From positions 1-14,277 of the forward strand of contig JAJYIC010000021.1 of assembly GCA_021790295.1 (NCBI GenBank): 14,277 bases of DNA, read 5' to 3'. Below are positions 1 through 7,192 of this stretch, in pieces. How positions within the stretch are numbered: the first letter of the stretch is position 1; every line of letters begins with the position of its first letter. The position numbers and the translations under genes are program-made. Origin of the DNA: Pseudomonadota bacterium (GTDB lineage: Bacteria; Pseudomonadota; Alphaproteobacteria; ATCC43930; CGMCC-115725). Below the pieces are notes generated by a model. The model was not told where the DNA came from. It saw only the letters and a list, made by a program, of their open reading frames with translations, and did no database searches.

Positions 1-1107
1 GCCATCAGCGAGGCAGCGCACCCCTACGGGCTGTACTACGCCCCGGACCCCTCCTCGCAGATCGCCTGCACCATCGGCGGCAATGTGGCGGAAAATTCGG
101 GCGGCGTGCACTGCCTCAAATACGGCGTAACCACCAACAATATTCTCGGCCTCCAGATGATCCTGATGGACGGCGAGGTGATACGCCTCGGCGGACGGCA
201 TTTCGAAGAGGGAAGCTATGATCTCCTCGGGGTGATGACGGGCTCGGAAGGGCTTTTGGGGGTCATCACCGAGGTGACGCTGCGCATCCTGCCGAAACCG
301 CAGAGCGCGCGCGCGCTTCTTCTCGGCTTTCAAGGGATCGCCGCGGCCGCAGACTGCGTTGCCCGCATCATCGCCGCAGGGATCATCCCCGCCGGCATGG
401 AGATGATGGACCGGCGCGCGACCGAAGCCGCGGAGGATTTTGTCAAGGCCGGCTACCCTCAGGGCGTCGAGGCTCTCCTTATCGTCGAACTCGACGGCGT
501 GCCGTCAGAGGTCGATCACCTGATCGGGGTGGTCGAAGGGATCGCGCGCGAATGCGGCGCGACGACCATCAGGAAAAGCCGCGACGACAGCGAAAGGCTT
601 CTCTTCTGGTCCGGGCGCAAGGCCGCTTTTCCGGCGGTCGGGCGCATCTCTCCCGACTATTATTGCATGGACGGCACCATCCCGCGCGGGCGCCTCGCCC
701 AGGTCCTGACCCGCATCGGCGAACTTTCCCTGCGCCACGGGCTTGCCGTCGCCAATGTCTTTCATGCCGGCGACGGCAATCTCCATCCTCTCATCCTTTA
801 CGACGCAAACAAGAAAGGCGAGATCGAACGCGCCGAGGCTTTCGGCGCCGACATCCTCCGGCTTTGCGTCGAAGTGGGAGGAGTCCTTACCGGCGAACAC
901 GGGGTCGGGGTCGAAAAGCGCGACCTCATGGGAACCATGTTCGAAGAGACCGATCTTGCTCATCAAGAGCGCCTCAAATGCGCCTTCGACCCCGAAGGAT
1001 TGCTCAACCCCGGCAAGATGTTCCCCGAACTCCACCGCTGCGCCGAACTCGGCCGCCTGCACGTCCACGCCGGCAGGTTGCCGCACCCCGATCTGCCCCG
1101 CTTCTGA
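1..1107 (+). CDS. glcD: glycolate oxidase FAD-linked subunit GlcD, 3' part (5' end outside window)
   Basis: FAD-binding catalytic subunit of glycolate dehydrogenase (glycolate to glyoxylate, electrons to the quinone pool through GlcE and GlcF). The frame is open from base 1, so the true start lies upstream; the GTG at 85 is internal. The 368 visible residues compare with about 500 in E. coli GlcD, so roughly 130 N-terminal residues are missing. Visible: the end of the PCMH-type FAD-binding domain (PDPSSQ, then IGGNVAENSGG and CLKYGVTTNN), and the FAD-oxidase C-terminal domain with the HAGDGNLHP motif (nt 764-790), the EHGVG motif (nt 895-909) and the closing FDPEGLLNPGKMFP. D-lactate dehydrogenases share this fold, but the CLKYG signature and the glcE-glcF neighbours support glycolate oxidase. 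glcE begins 14 bases after the stop, so the genes are very probably cotranscribed. Confidence 0.96.
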   Translation, partial: AISEAAHPYGLYYAPDPSSQIACTIGGNVAENSGGVHCLKYGVTTNNILGLQMILMDGEVIRLGGRHFEEGSYDLLGVMTGSEGLLGVITEVTLRILPKPQSARALLLGFQGIAAAADCVARIIAAGIIPAGMEMMDRRATEAAEDFVKAGYPQGVEALLIVELDGVPSEVDHLIGVVEGIARECGATTIRKSRDDSERLLFWSGRKAAFPAVGRISPDYYCMDGTIPRGRLAQVLTRIGELSLRHGLAVANVFHAGDGNLHPLILYDANKKGEIERAEAFGADILRLCVEVGGVLTGEHGVGVEKRDLMGTMFEETDLAHQERLKCAFDPEGLLNPGKMFPELHRCAELGRLHVHAGRLPHPDLPRF

Positions 1108-1108
1108 C

Positions 1109-1113
1109 AGGGG
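1109..1113 (+). promoter_or_regulatory. ribosome binding site fixing the GTG start of glcE
   Basis: AGGGG lies 8 bases before the GTG at 1122, in the 14-base gap after glcD. It supports a start at 1122 rather than any of the upstream candidates in this long open frame, which lie inside glcD and encode arginine-rich shadow sequence. Confidence 0.6.
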
Positions 1114-1121
1114 CCAAAGCC

Positions 1122-2357
1122 GTGACCCGCTTCACGCCGAGCACGATCGGCGAACTTTCGGAAGCGGTAAGGGAAGCCCTTGGCGCGGGAGAGCCTTTGG
1201 AACTCCTTTGCGGCGGCAGCAAACGCGGTCTCGGCCGGCCTTTGCAATTGCCGGGAACGCTCGATCTTTCGCGCCTTTCCGGGATCCGCTCTTATGAGCC
1301 GAGCGAACTCGTGCTGACCGCCGGGGCGGCGACGACCCTTACCGAAATCGAGGCCGCGCTTGCCGCAAAGGGTCAGATGCTTGCCTTCGAGCCTCCGGAC
1401 TGGAGCGCGCTTTACGGGCTTTCCGGGGAAGAGGCGGGGAAGGCGAGCCTTGGCGGCGCGCTTGCCTCTAACCTTTCGGGACCGCGGCGGGTGAAGGCGG
1501 GGGCGGCGCGCGACCATTTTCTCGGTTTTCGCGCCGTCAGCGGGCGCGGCGAAATGTTCAAGGCCGGAGGCAAGGTCGTCAAGAACGTGACCGGTTACGA
1601 TCTGCCGAAACTGATGGCGGGCTCTTTCGGGACCTTGGCGGCGCTCGAAGAGGTCACGGTCAAGGTCCTGCCGCGCCCGCAAAGCGAAGAGAGCGTCCTC
1701 CTTTTCCCTCTCGAACCCGCGGCGGCGCAAAGCCGGCTCGACCTCGCGCTCGGGTCGCCTCTCGAACTCTCCGCCGCCGCCTACCTTCCCGCTGCCGCGG
1801 CTGCCCAGATCGAAGCGCCGAAAGGGCTGCCCGCGGCCGTGGTATTGCGTCTCGAAGGCCCGTCCGCCTCTCTTCGCGAGCGCCGCGAACGCCTCCAGAA
1901 AGAGCTTGCAGAGGGGTGCGAGTCCTCGTTCCTCGAAGGCGAAGAAAGCGCCCTTTTATGGCGGGCGATCGGCGATGGGGCGCCCTTTTCGAAGCTTTTG
2001 TCTTCCGCCCTTTGGCGGCTTTCGGCGGCGCCCCGCCGCGGCGCCGAAATCGCCCTTCGTTTGAGCCGCACTCTCGATCTTTGTTGGTATCTCGATTGGG
2101 GGGGCGGGCTTTTGTGGGCGGCGGTCAAGGGCGCGGGAGAGGATGGCGGCGCCCGGCTCCTGCGCGAAGCCTTGCACGGCGAGGGCGGAGGGGAAAGCGG
2201 ATCCGCCACGCTCCTGCGCCGCTCGCCCGGCCTTTCCTATGCCCTCGCTCCTTTCGAACCGCAAAGCGAGGCTCTCTCGGCGCTTTCCCGGCGCGTCAAG
2301 GCGGCTTTCGATCCCTGCGGCATCCTCAACCCCGGCCGCATGGTCGAGGAAAGCTGA
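1122..2357 (+). CDS. glcE: glycolate oxidase FAD-binding subunit GlcE
   Basis: Second flavin subunit of the glycolate dehydrogenase complex. It has a PCMH-type FAD-binding fold related to GlcD but lacks the complete oxidase C-terminal domain. I chose GTG 1122, giving 411 residues starting MTRFTPSTIGEL; the frame stays open further upstream only as a shadow of glcD. Visible features: GGSKRGLG around residues 31-38, the FAD-binding segment GGALASNLSGPRR, then GARDHFLGFRAVSGRGE-like and GGKVVKNVTGYDLPKL motifs (about residues 130-165), and the closing FDPCGILNPGRM. It is longer than E. coli GlcE (about 350 residues); the extra length appears to lie in the alanine-rich middle (residues about 200-330), which is poorly conserved in the family. 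It sits between glcD and glcF, with 14- and 18-base gaps, so a single operon is likely. Confidence 0.93.
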   Translation: MTRFTPSTIGELSEAVREALGAGEPLELLCGGSKRGLGRPLQLPGTLDLSRLSGIRSYEPSELVLTAGAATTLTEIEAALAAKGQMLAFEPPDWSALYGLSGEEAGKASLGGALASNLSGPRRVKAGAARDHFLGFRAVSGRGEMFKAGGKVVKNVTGYDLPKLMAGSFGTLAALEEVTVKVLPRPQSEESVLLFPLEPAAAQSRLDLALGSPLELSAAAYLPAAAAAQIEAPKGLPAAVVLRLEGPSASLRERRERLQKELAEGCESSFLEGEESALLWRAIGDGAPFSKLLSSALWRLSAAPRRGAEIALRLSRTLDLCWYLDWGGGLLWAAVKGAGEDGGARLLREALHGEGGGESGSATLLRRSPGLSYALAPFEPQSEALSALSRRVKAAFDPCGILNPGRMVEES

Positions 2358-2375
2358 GCGAAGAAAGCCGCAAAA

Positions 2376-3686
2376 TTGCAGACCAACTTTTCCCCGGCGC
2401 AGCTTTCCGATCCCGGCGTCCGTTACAGCGAGACGGTCTTGCGGCGCTGCGTTCATTGCGGGTTTTGCACCGCCACCTGTCCGACCTATGTGCTTCTCGG
2501 CGACGAGCTCGACAGTCCGCGCGGGCGCATCGCTCTCATCAAGAACATGCTGGAAGAAGGGCTCGCCCCGGCGGCGGAGACGGTCAAACACATCGACCGC
2601 TGCCTTTCCTGTCTTTCCTGCGTGACGACCTGCCCCTCGGGGGTCGATTACATGCATCTCGTCGATCACGCTCGAGGCTTTATCGAGAAGCATTACCGCC
2701 GGCCTTTTGCAGAGCGCGCCTTGCGCCGCTTCCTCTCGCGGGTCTTGACGAGCCCTTCCCGCCTGCGCCTCGCCCTTTATGCCGCGTGTCTCGCCCGCCC
2801 TTTGGCGCCTTTGATGCCGCGCCCTTTGAGGCCGGTTTTCGCCCTCGCTCCGCACCGGCTCCCCTCGCGCTCGCGTTTGGAGAAGCCGCAGGTCTTTCCC
2901 GCGGTAGGCAAACGGCGCCTGCGCGCGGCGCTTTTGCCCGGTTGCGCGCAAAGGGTTTTGCGCCCCCAGATCAACGAGGCGACGATCCGGCTTCTCTGCC
3001 GGCTCGGCTGCGAGGTCGTGGTTTTGCGCGAATGCCGTTGTTGCGGCTCTCTCGACCATCACCTTGGACAAGAGGAGGAGGCGCTTTCCTTCGCCCGCGC
3101 CACCATCGACGCCTGCGAAAGCGAAAGGGCGCAAAACGGGCTCGACGCCGTCATCGTCAATGCCGCGGGCTGCGGCACGACCGTCAAGGATTACGGCTTT
3201 ATGCTGCGGGGTGACCCGGCCTATGCCGAAAAGGCGGCGAGGGTCTCCTCTCTCGCCCGCGACCCGAGCGAGGTGGTCGGCGCGCTCGGCCTCTCTTCCC
3301 CGAACCGCAACGGCAAAGGGCTCAAAGTCGCCTATCACTCCGCCTGCTCTCTCCAGCACGGGCAGAAATTGCACAAGGAACCGAAAAAGCTCCTCGAGGC
3401 CGCGGGCTTTCTTGCTCTCGATGTGCCCGAAGGCCATCTCTGCTGCGGCTCGGCGGGAACCTATAACCTGTTGCAGCCGGGGATCGCCGAAGCCTTGCGC
3501 CAAAGAAAGCTTGCGCACATCCGCGCGCTCGAGCCCGATCTCGTCGCCGCCGGCAATATCGGCTGCATCGTCCAGCTCGAAAAAGACTCTCCGGCGCCGG
3601 TCGTGCATACGGTCGAGCTTTTGGATTGGGCGACGGGCGGCCCCGAGCCTTCCGCTCTGGCCGCAAGGGCGGGGCGGAAACCCTAA
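2376..3686 (+). CDS. glcF: glycolate oxidase iron-sulfur subunit GlcF
   Basis: Iron-sulfur subunit that carries electrons from the GlcD/GlcE flavins to the membrane quinone pool. The 436 residues begin at a TTG codon (2376); the N-terminus MQTNFSPAQL matches the family start, so the rare start is credible. A weak purine-rich GAAGAAAG lies 8 bases upstream. Two [4Fe-4S] ferredoxin motifs are intact: C25-x2-C28-x2-C31-x3-C35-P and C76-x2-C79-x2-C82-x3-C86-P. The C-terminal half holds two CCG-type cysteine-rich domains, seen as CRCCGSLDHHLG (about residues 213-226) and HLCCGSAGTYNLLQP (about residues 350-365), as in heterodisulfide-reductase-like proteins. The stop overlaps the stop of the convergent VTT-domain gene by 4 bases. 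No regulator (GlcC) or glcG is visible in this window. Confidence 0.96.
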   Translation: MQTNFSPAQLSDPGVRYSETVLRRCVHCGFCTATCPTYVLLGDELDSPRGRIALIKNMLEEGLAPAAETVKHIDRCLSCLSCVTTCPSGVDYMHLVDHARGFIEKHYRRPFAERALRRFLSRVLTSPSRLRLALYAACLARPLAPLMPRPLRPVFALAPHRLPSRSRLEKPQVFPAVGKRRLRAALLPGCAQRVLRPQINEATIRLLCRLGCEVVVLRECRCCGSLDHHLGQEEEALSFARATIDACESERAQNGLDAVIVNAAGCGTTVKDYGFMLRGDPAYAEKAARVSSLARDPSEVVGALGLSSPNRNGKGLKVAYHSACSLQHGQKLHKEPKKLLEAAGFLALDVPEGHLCCGSAGTYNLLQPGIAEALRQRKLAHIRALEPDLVAAGNIGCIVQLEKDSPAPVVHTVELLDWATGGPEPSALAARAGRKP

Positions 3687-4378
3687 GCCCGCCCGCTCGC
3701 CGAACGGCGCGCCCTGAGCCGCGCCAATGCCGGGAGAAGGAACGAAACGGCAAGCGCCGCGGCGCCGATCACGCTTGGCAGAACCCAGTCCGCGCCTCCG
3801 GCAAAAGCCCGCCCCCCTGCGGCGCCGAGATCGACATAAGCGATCGTCAAAGGAAGCTGGCCGACAAGGGAGCCGAAACTGTAGGCGCCGAGCGGGATCC
3901 GCGACAGGCCGAGGACGTAATTGGCAAGGGAATGCGGCATCACCGGGATGAGACGCACCGCCGCGACGGCGCGCCAGCCGCCGCGCTCGGCGCGTTCGAG
4001 ATAAGCCCCGATGCGCTTCATTCCTTCGAGATCGACGAGACCCGCATTGATAAAGCGGGCCACAAGAAATCCGGCGACGGCGCCGAGCGCGCTCCCGCTC
4101 GCCGCCCACAAAAGCCCCCAGGCCATGCCGAAAACGAGCCCCGCGACGATCGCGAGAAGCGTGCGTGGGACGAAGAGGAGGCTCGCAGCGACCTGCGCGG
4201 CGAGAAAGACGAGAGGGGCTGCGGGAGCGCGGGCGATCGCCCCGCTCAAGGAAAGGGGATCGAGCGAGCCGTGCCAGAACCCCACCGCCCCGACGCCGAG
4301 GGCGAGAAGGGAAAGAACGGCCGCCCGCGCCGCCAAGAGCCACCCCGGCAAGGCGAACGCAAGCACCCTTTCCTTCAC
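3683..4378 (-). CDS. TVP38/TMEM64 (VTT-domain) family membrane protein
   Basis: A 231-residue integral membrane protein of the TVP38/TMEM64 branch of the VTT (SNARE-associated/DedA) superfamily. Hydrophobic segments lie near residues 13-35, 52-70, 74-106, 136-160, 168-185 and 200-222. The family-typical F-x-x-R (F69-VP-R72) is followed by a glycine-rich stretch to about residue 103. Later come RLIPVMPHSLANYVLGL (about 142-158) and GSLVGQLPLTIAYVDLG. Members of the superfamily are linked to lipid scrambling or polyprenyl-phosphate transport; that role here is inference. The start is GTG, and its GTGA overlaps the stop of the upstream glycosyltransferase (4375-4378), so translation is probably coupled. 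The 3' end overlaps glcF tail to tail, leaving no room for a separate terminator. Confidence 0.87.
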   Translation of the reverse strand: MKERVLAFALPGWLLAARAAVLSLLALGVGAVGFWHGSLDPLSLSGAIARAPAAPLVFLAAQVAASLLFVPRTLLAIVAGLVFGMAWGLLWAASGSALGAVAGFLVARFINAGLVDLEGMKRIGAYLERAERGGWRAVAAVRLIPVMPHSLANYVLGLSRIPLGAYSFGSLVGQLPLTIAYVDLGAAGGRAFAGGADWVLPSVIGAAALAVSFLLPALARLRARRSASGRA

Positions 4379-5151
4379 AGCCTCTCCCGCCGCGGCAAAG
4401 GGATGACCGCCGCGGCGTCCGCCTCTTCAAAAGGGCGCTCCTCGCGACAAGCCGGACGAAGGGCGCGGCGCTCTAACCATCCGACCCCGAAAAGATCGAC
4501 GATCCCGATCACGAGGCGATCGAAGTTGCCGTATTTCGAGATCCCTTTCCGCCGCGGTCTGTCGTTGACCGGAACCTGGCGCACGACTCCTCCTTCGCGC
4601 AAAACCAGGGCCGGAAGGAAACGATGCATGTGGTCGAAGGCGGGAAGAGCGAGAAAAAGGGCGCGTGGAAAAAGCTTGAGCCCGCAGCCGGTGTCTCTTG
4701 CGCCGTCGCCGAGAAGCCGGCGCCGCACGGAATTGGCGAGCCTCGATGCTTGCCGTTTCGACCATCGGTCGCGCCGATTTTGCCTTTCGCCGGCGAGAAG
4801 CAGAAGGGGAGAGGCCGGCGCCTCCGCGGCAAGCCGCCACAGGCGCGGGATATCGGCGGGATCGTTCTGGCCGTCGCCGTCGAGGGTCGCGATCCACTCC
4901 GCGCGCGCCCCTTTGACCCCCGAGAGGATAGCGGCGCTTTGGCCGCAGCTTTTCTCGTGGCGAAGAAGGCGCAGTTGCGGCACCTCGCGGCAAAGGCGGG
5001 CGATCTCTGCGGCGGTGCCGTCGCGGCTTCCGTCATCGACATAAAGGATCTCGTAAGCCAGCACGCCGTCGAGCACTGCGCATATCTCGTTGACGAGCGG
5101 AGCGATATTCGCCTCTTCGTCCCGGACCGGAATGACGATGGAAAGATCCAC
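4375..5151 (-). CDS. family 2 glycosyltransferase, polyprenyl-phosphate (DPM1-like) type
   Basis: A 258-residue GT-A fold glycosyltransferase that probably transfers a sugar from a nucleotide-sugar to a polyprenyl phosphate on the cytoplasmic face of the membrane. The N-terminus MDLSIVIPVRDEEANI is classic for the family. DDGS lies at residues 39-42, the metal-binding D91-G-D93 in TLDGDGQNDP, D153-TGCGLK at 153-159 (the usual dolichyl-phosphate-mannose-synthase-like signature), HRF at 175-177 and KGISKYG near residue 210. Unlike ArnC or GtrB it has no clear C-terminal transmembrane pair; after SKYG there is one amphipathic or hydrophobic stretch (LVIGIVDLFGVGW) and a charged tail. The start is GTG 5151: an in-frame stop lies at 5236-5238 and I see no ATG or GTG between. 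No strong ribosome binding site is visible. The donor sugar and acceptor cannot be read from sequence. It is coupled to the VTT gene. Confidence 0.88.
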   Translation of the reverse strand: MDLSIVIPVRDEEANIAPLVNEICAVLDGVLAYEILYVDDGSRDGTAAEIARLCREVPQLRLLRHEKSCGQSAAILSGVKGARAEWIATLDGDGQNDPADIPRLWRLAAEAPASPLLLLAGERQNRRDRWSKRQASRLANSVRRRLLGDGARDTGCGLKLFPRALFLALPAFDHMHRFLPALVLREGGVVRQVPVNDRPRRKGISKYGNFDRLVIGIVDLFGVGWLERRALRPACREERPFEEADAAAVIPLPRRERL

Positions 5152-5313
5152 GAAACCGCTGCCGCTGCGCTTCAGTTTCTTGATAAGAACAACGAGCGGG
5201 CGCTCTCGATCCGCCTCAAACTCTGTGCGGTCGATTTAGCATGTTTGCCGCCAGAGGACAAAGCGGCTTCGATCGCGGCGCAGGCCCGTTCGCGGTAACG
5301 AAAAGGAGAGAGA
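5152..5313. promoter_or_regulatory. divergent intergenic region between glycosyltransferase and CLC gene
   Basis: This 162-base gap must hold the promoters for the minus-strand glycosyltransferase-VTT pair and the plus-strand CLC gene. It is less GC-rich than the flanking coding DNA around 5171-5193 and 5218-5245. I see no convincing -35/-10 pair. A short inverted repeat (GAGCG, two bases, CGCTC; 5194-5205) is the only symmetric element and could be chance. Confidence 0.5.
5301..5308 (+). promoter_or_regulatory. strong ribosome binding site of the CLC gene
   Basis: AAAAGGAG lies 5 bases before the ATG at 5314. It fixes that codon as the start and suggests efficient translation. Confidence 0.8.
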
Positions 5314-7179
5314 ATGCCAAATTCGCCGCAAGCCGCCGCAGGCTCGGCCGGGAGAGGGGCAGAGTCCGAGGCGGGCTTGGCCGCGAGCCGCGGCCTGCGC
5401 GCTCCCGCCATAGGTTTCCTCGGGCTCCTTTTCGCCGCTCTCGCCGTCGGCATCGTCGCGGGCTTTGGCGCCGTCCTCTTCCGCCTGATGATCGGCTTCG
5501 TCCATAACCTTTTGTTCCTCGGAAAACTCTCCGTCTTTTACGATTCGAGCCTCTTTACCCCGGCAAGCCCATGGGGAGCGTTGGTCGTTCTCGTTCCTGT
5601 GATCGGCGCCCTCGGCGTCACTTTCATCGTCAAGAACTTCGCGCCCGAGGCCAAAGGGCACGGCGTGCCCGAGGTCATGGGCGCGATCTATTATCGCAGC
5701 GGGGTGATCAGACCGGTGGTCGCGGTCGCAAAATCGCTCGCTTCGGCGCTCGCCATCGGCACCGGCGCCGCGGTCGGACGCGAAGGGCCGATCGTCCAGA
5801 TCGGCGCCTCTTTCGGCTCGACCCTGGGCCAAATCCTCCCCATGAACCGGGGGCAGAGGATCACGCTCGTCGCGGCCGGCGCCGGCGCCGGCATTGCCGC
5901 GACCTTCAACACGCCGATCGGCGGGGTCATGTTCGCACTCGAGTTGATGCTGCCCGAGGTGAGCGTCAACACCTTTTTGCCGGTTGCCTTGGCGACCGGC
6001 ACCGCGACCTTTATCGGGCGTTTGTTTTTCGGCCCGCAACCCGCTTTTGCCGTCCCCTCGGTGGCGCCGATCCCGAACCTTCTTCCGGCTACGGGGGCGC
6101 TCAACCTCGTCCTTTATCTTGTTCTCGGCTGCCTCGCCGGCCTTGCTGCGACCGGTCTCATCCGCGGCCTTCATTTCCTCGAAGACCTCTTCGAGCGCAT
6201 TCCGCAGCCCTATTTGCGTCATATGCTGGGCATGCTCCTCTTCGGCCTCTCGCTTTACGGCCTCGAGCGGCAGTTCGGTCATTACTTTATCGAGGGCGTC
6301 GGCTACGCGACGATCCAGGCGATTCTGACCGGCCAGCTCGTTGGGGTGGGGCTGATCGCTCTCCTCTGCATCGGCAAGATCACGGCAACCTCGCTTTCCC
6401 TCGGTTCCGGTTCTTCGGGCGGGGTCTTTTCGCCTTCACTCTTTATCGGGGCGACGCTTGGCGGGGCCTTCGCCGGGTTTCTCGCACAGCTCTGGCCGGG
6501 AGCCCCGGTCAACCTTCCGGCCTTTGCCATGGTCGGCATGGGCGCCGTCGTCGGAGGCGGCACCGGAGCGGCGATGACCGCGGTGACGATGATCTTCGAG
6601 ATGACTCGCGATTATGCGATCGTTCTGCCGATGATCCTCGCGGTCGCCGCCAGCCTCGGCATACGCCGCCTGTTGTCGCGCGAGACCATTTATACGATGA
6701 AGCTGGCGCGTCGCGGCCAGGAGCTTCCAAAGGCGCTTCACACCAACATGTTCCTGGTCCGGCGGGCGAGAAACGTGATGAACCGCGATTTCCTCCTATT
6801 GCCCGCCGAGTTGACGATCGGCGAGATCGCGGAGCAATACGACGCTCGCAGAGCCCTCAGGCCGGTCGTCGTCACCCACGGCGAGCGAATCGCCGCAGTG
6901 GCGCAGATCGAGATCGGAACCGAGCGCAGCCGCTCGATTTTCGACAAAAGCGCGCGGCTTGGCGATGTCGCACACCGCGATTTCATCCTCGCCCGCGAGG
7001 ATGCGGTGATGTTCGACGTCATCGCCCGGCTCGCGCGCAGAAAGGCGGCGGCTGTGCTCGTCGTCAGCCGCGCGATCGGGCGCTCGCATGTGCCGCGCCC
7101 CGAGGATGTGCGCGGGATCATCACCAAAGAGAGGGTGGCCGACGAGGTCGCCGACAGCCTCGAAGTCTATCCGCACTAA
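5314..7179 (+). CDS. CLC chloride channel/antiporter with C-terminal CBS domains
   Basis: A 621-residue membrane protein of the voltage-gated chloride channel (CLC) family that moves chloride, or another anion, across the inner membrane. After a polar N-terminus of about 28 residues, the transmembrane core runs to about residue 465. Visible motifs: GHGVPEV (115-121, in place of GSGIP, with H116 at the usual serine), GREGP with the gating glutamate E157 (155-159), and GGVFSP (369-374, the GxFxP signature). Y460 in IYTMKLA aligns with the anion-gating tyrosine of E. coli ClcA. Two CBS domains follow (about residues 480-550 and 555-620) and may sense adenine nucleotides. In FALELMLPE, E210 is kept, but the next position, the internal proton glutamate of E. 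coli ClcA (E203), is L211. A channel is therefore as possible as a proton antiporter. A monocistronic gene with its own ribosome binding site. Confidence 0.95.
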   Translation: MPNSPQAAAGSAGRGAESEAGLAASRGLRAPAIGFLGLLFAALAVGIVAGFGAVLFRLMIGFVHNLLFLGKLSVFYDSSLFTPASPWGALVVLVPVIGALGVTFIVKNFAPEAKGHGVPEVMGAIYYRSGVIRPVVAVAKSLASALAIGTGAAVGREGPIVQIGASFGSTLGQILPMNRGQRITLVAAGAGAGIAATFNTPIGGVMFALELMLPEVSVNTFLPVALATGTATFIGRLFFGPQPAFAVPSVAPIPNLLPATGALNLVLYLVLGCLAGLAATGLIRGLHFLEDLFERIPQPYLRHMLGMLLFGLSLYGLERQFGHYFIEGVGYATIQAILTGQLVGVGLIALLCIGKITATSLSLGSGSSGGVFSPSLFIGATLGGAFAGFLAQLWPGAPVNLPAFAMVGMGAVVGGGTGAAMTAVTMIFEMTRDYAIVLPMILAVAASLGIRRLLSRETIYTMKLARRGQELPKALHTNMFLVRRARNVMNRDFLLLPAELTIGEIAEQYDARRALRPVVVTHGERIAAVAQIEIGTERSRSIFDKSARLGDVAHRDFILAREDAVMFDVIARLARRKAAAVLVVSRAIGRSHVPRPEDVRGIITKERVADEVADSLEVYPH

Positions 7180-7192
7180 GCCCCGAGTGCCC

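Noticed and set aside
305..316. GC-alternating run in glcD as a repeat tract
   Set aside because: Explained by Ser-Ala-Arg-Ala codons in a GC-rich gene; too short to be a simple-sequence repeat of interest.
552..1121. Upstream extension of the glcE reading frame
   Set aside because: Encodes Arg-rich shadow sequence inside glcD; GTG 1122 has a ribosome binding site and the family N-terminus.
1956..4430. Minus-strand open frame of 824 codons across glcE, glcF and the VTT gene
   Set aside because: Arg/Gly/Ala-rich translation with no recognisable motif, antisense to well-supported genes. It is the usual shadow produced by strong third-position GC bias.
5194..5205. GAGCG-GG-CGCTC as an operator for the divergent promoters
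   Set aside because: Very short, common by chance in GC-rich DNA, no second copy seen nearby.
7173..7190. GCACT-8-AGTGC inverted repeat at the CLC/pyk junction as a terminator
   Set aside because: Only 5 bp of stem, an 8-base loop and no T-run in either direction; too weak to call.
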